The notes under the pieces were generated by a model. It was given only the letters and a program-made list of their open reading frames with translations. It had not been told where the DNA came from and made no database searches. Positions 46,826-47,092 of a DNA stretch of 47,092 nucleotides are shown here, piece by piece. How positions within the stretch are numbered: the stretch's first letter is position 1; each line of letters begins with the position of its first letter. The position numbers and the translations under genes are program-made. This DNA comes from Nitrospira sp. (GTDB lineage Bacteria; Nitrospirota; Nitrospiria; Nitrospirales; Nitrospiraceae), in assembly GCA_005116835.1 (NCBI GenBank), contig SWDM01000015.1, forward strand, positions 1 to 47,092, read 5' to 3'.

Positions 46826-46893
46826 CGAGATCCGAACGACGGAATACGCTTCACGCTTCACGAACGACGCTCTTCGCACGATACTTCACGAAG
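46826..46893. repeat. Partial family B element before cheW
   Basis: AGATCCGAACGACGGAATACG, then GCTTCACGCTTCACGAACGA and ATACTTCACG. Only the core-like segment and right arm remain. Confidence 0.7.
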
Positions 46894-46902
46894 GAGGACC
46901 CA

Positions 46903-47092
46903 ATGGCTGCAGCAATGCTTGACACCGCGACGAAGGAAATCAATCAGCAAATCGGCCTCACCACTGACGGGAGCCAATACCTAACGTTTCAGCTCGGCGA
47001 CGAGCTCTATGGTGTGGATATTCTGCGGGTGCAGGAGATCAAGGGCTATACCACTGTGACCAAGATTCCCAACACGCCGCCGCACATCAAAG
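46903..47092 (+). CDS. cheW: Chemotaxis coupling protein CheW (partial, cut by window end)
   Basis: The first 63 residues of Che[39 protein letters not shown]. It couples receptors to CheA. AAGGAGGACCCA precedes ATG 46903. The rest lies beyond the window. It follows a sigma-28 promoter and is the first gene of a further chemotaxis block. Confidence 0.94.
   Translation, partial: MAAAMLDTATKEINQQIGLTTDGSQYLTFQLGDELYGVDILRVQEIKGYTTVTKIPNTPPHIK

Noticed and set aside
6849-46893. CRISPR array interpretation of the tandem short words
   Set aside because: Units are 7-8 bp with no unique spacers, arms are inverted around a core, and no cas gene is present.

Overview
The window looks like a chromosomal motility and chemotaxis region of a moderately GC-rich Gram-negative bacterium. 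A member of the Nitrospirota, Nitrospira type, is my best guess. It rests on gene content and order (flgJ-flgM-flgN-flgK-flgL-csrA-fliW, then a nonulosonate/Maf glycosylation island, then fliC-flaG-fliD-fliS, then che and mot genes) and on the many intergenic short-period repeats. It was not checked against any database. I saw no tRNA, rRNA or CRISPR array.

Layout. 1-6840: rod-binding FlgJ domain, anti-sigma factor FlgM, chaperone FlgN, hook-filament junction proteins FlgK and FlgL (both oversized), then csrA and fliW. 7110-13812: two divergent HD-GYP genes, one with a degenerate GYP motif and followed by a large hybrid histidine kinase, the other canonical and followed by a YcgR-like PilZ gene. 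14256-29358: a glycosylation island with an HTH-Rossmann regulator, a Gfo/Idh/MocA oxidoreductase, a DegT aminotransferase, a NeuA-like cytidylyltransferase, two Maf-type (DUF115) proteins, a B12/radical-SAM protein, NeuB-like and NeuC-like enzymes, two SDR sugar-nucleotide enzymes and a sialidase-like BNR protein. 29544-30639: two bactofilins on the minus strand. 31161-37676: flagellin, FlaG, FliD, FliS, a FliT-like coiled-coil protein and a PilZ protein. 37900-47092: an excisionase-like HTH protein, CheY, CheZ, MotA, MotB, a STAS protein, a second CheZ-motif protein, CheY, CheA, a MazF-type toxin-antitoxin pair, a coiled-coil protein and the start of CheW.

How it fits together. Ten sites match a sigma-28 (FliA) promoter, TCAAG/TAAAG-type -35, 11-12 bp spacer, NCCGATA(A/G). 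They lie before flgM, csrA-fliW, both HD-GYP genes, the glycosylation island, fliC, fliD, the HTH gene, the STAS gene and cheW. This suggests that filament assembly, nonulosonate decoration of flagellin, the CsrA/FliW circuit, c-di-GMP turnover and chemotaxis are switched on together at the late flagellar stage, with FlgM export as the gate.

The most unusual feature is a set of six or more dispersed repeat families, each built from 7-8 bp tandem words in inverted arms around a family-specific core. They fill most intergenic gaps and often abut or supply stop codons. One family (GTGAAGC words) also lies in frame, in the same orientation and reading frame, inside cheA, inside the second receiver domain of the hybrid kinase, and at the N-terminus of the sialidase-like gene. 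That pattern recalls the protein-inserted palindromic elements of Rickettsia.
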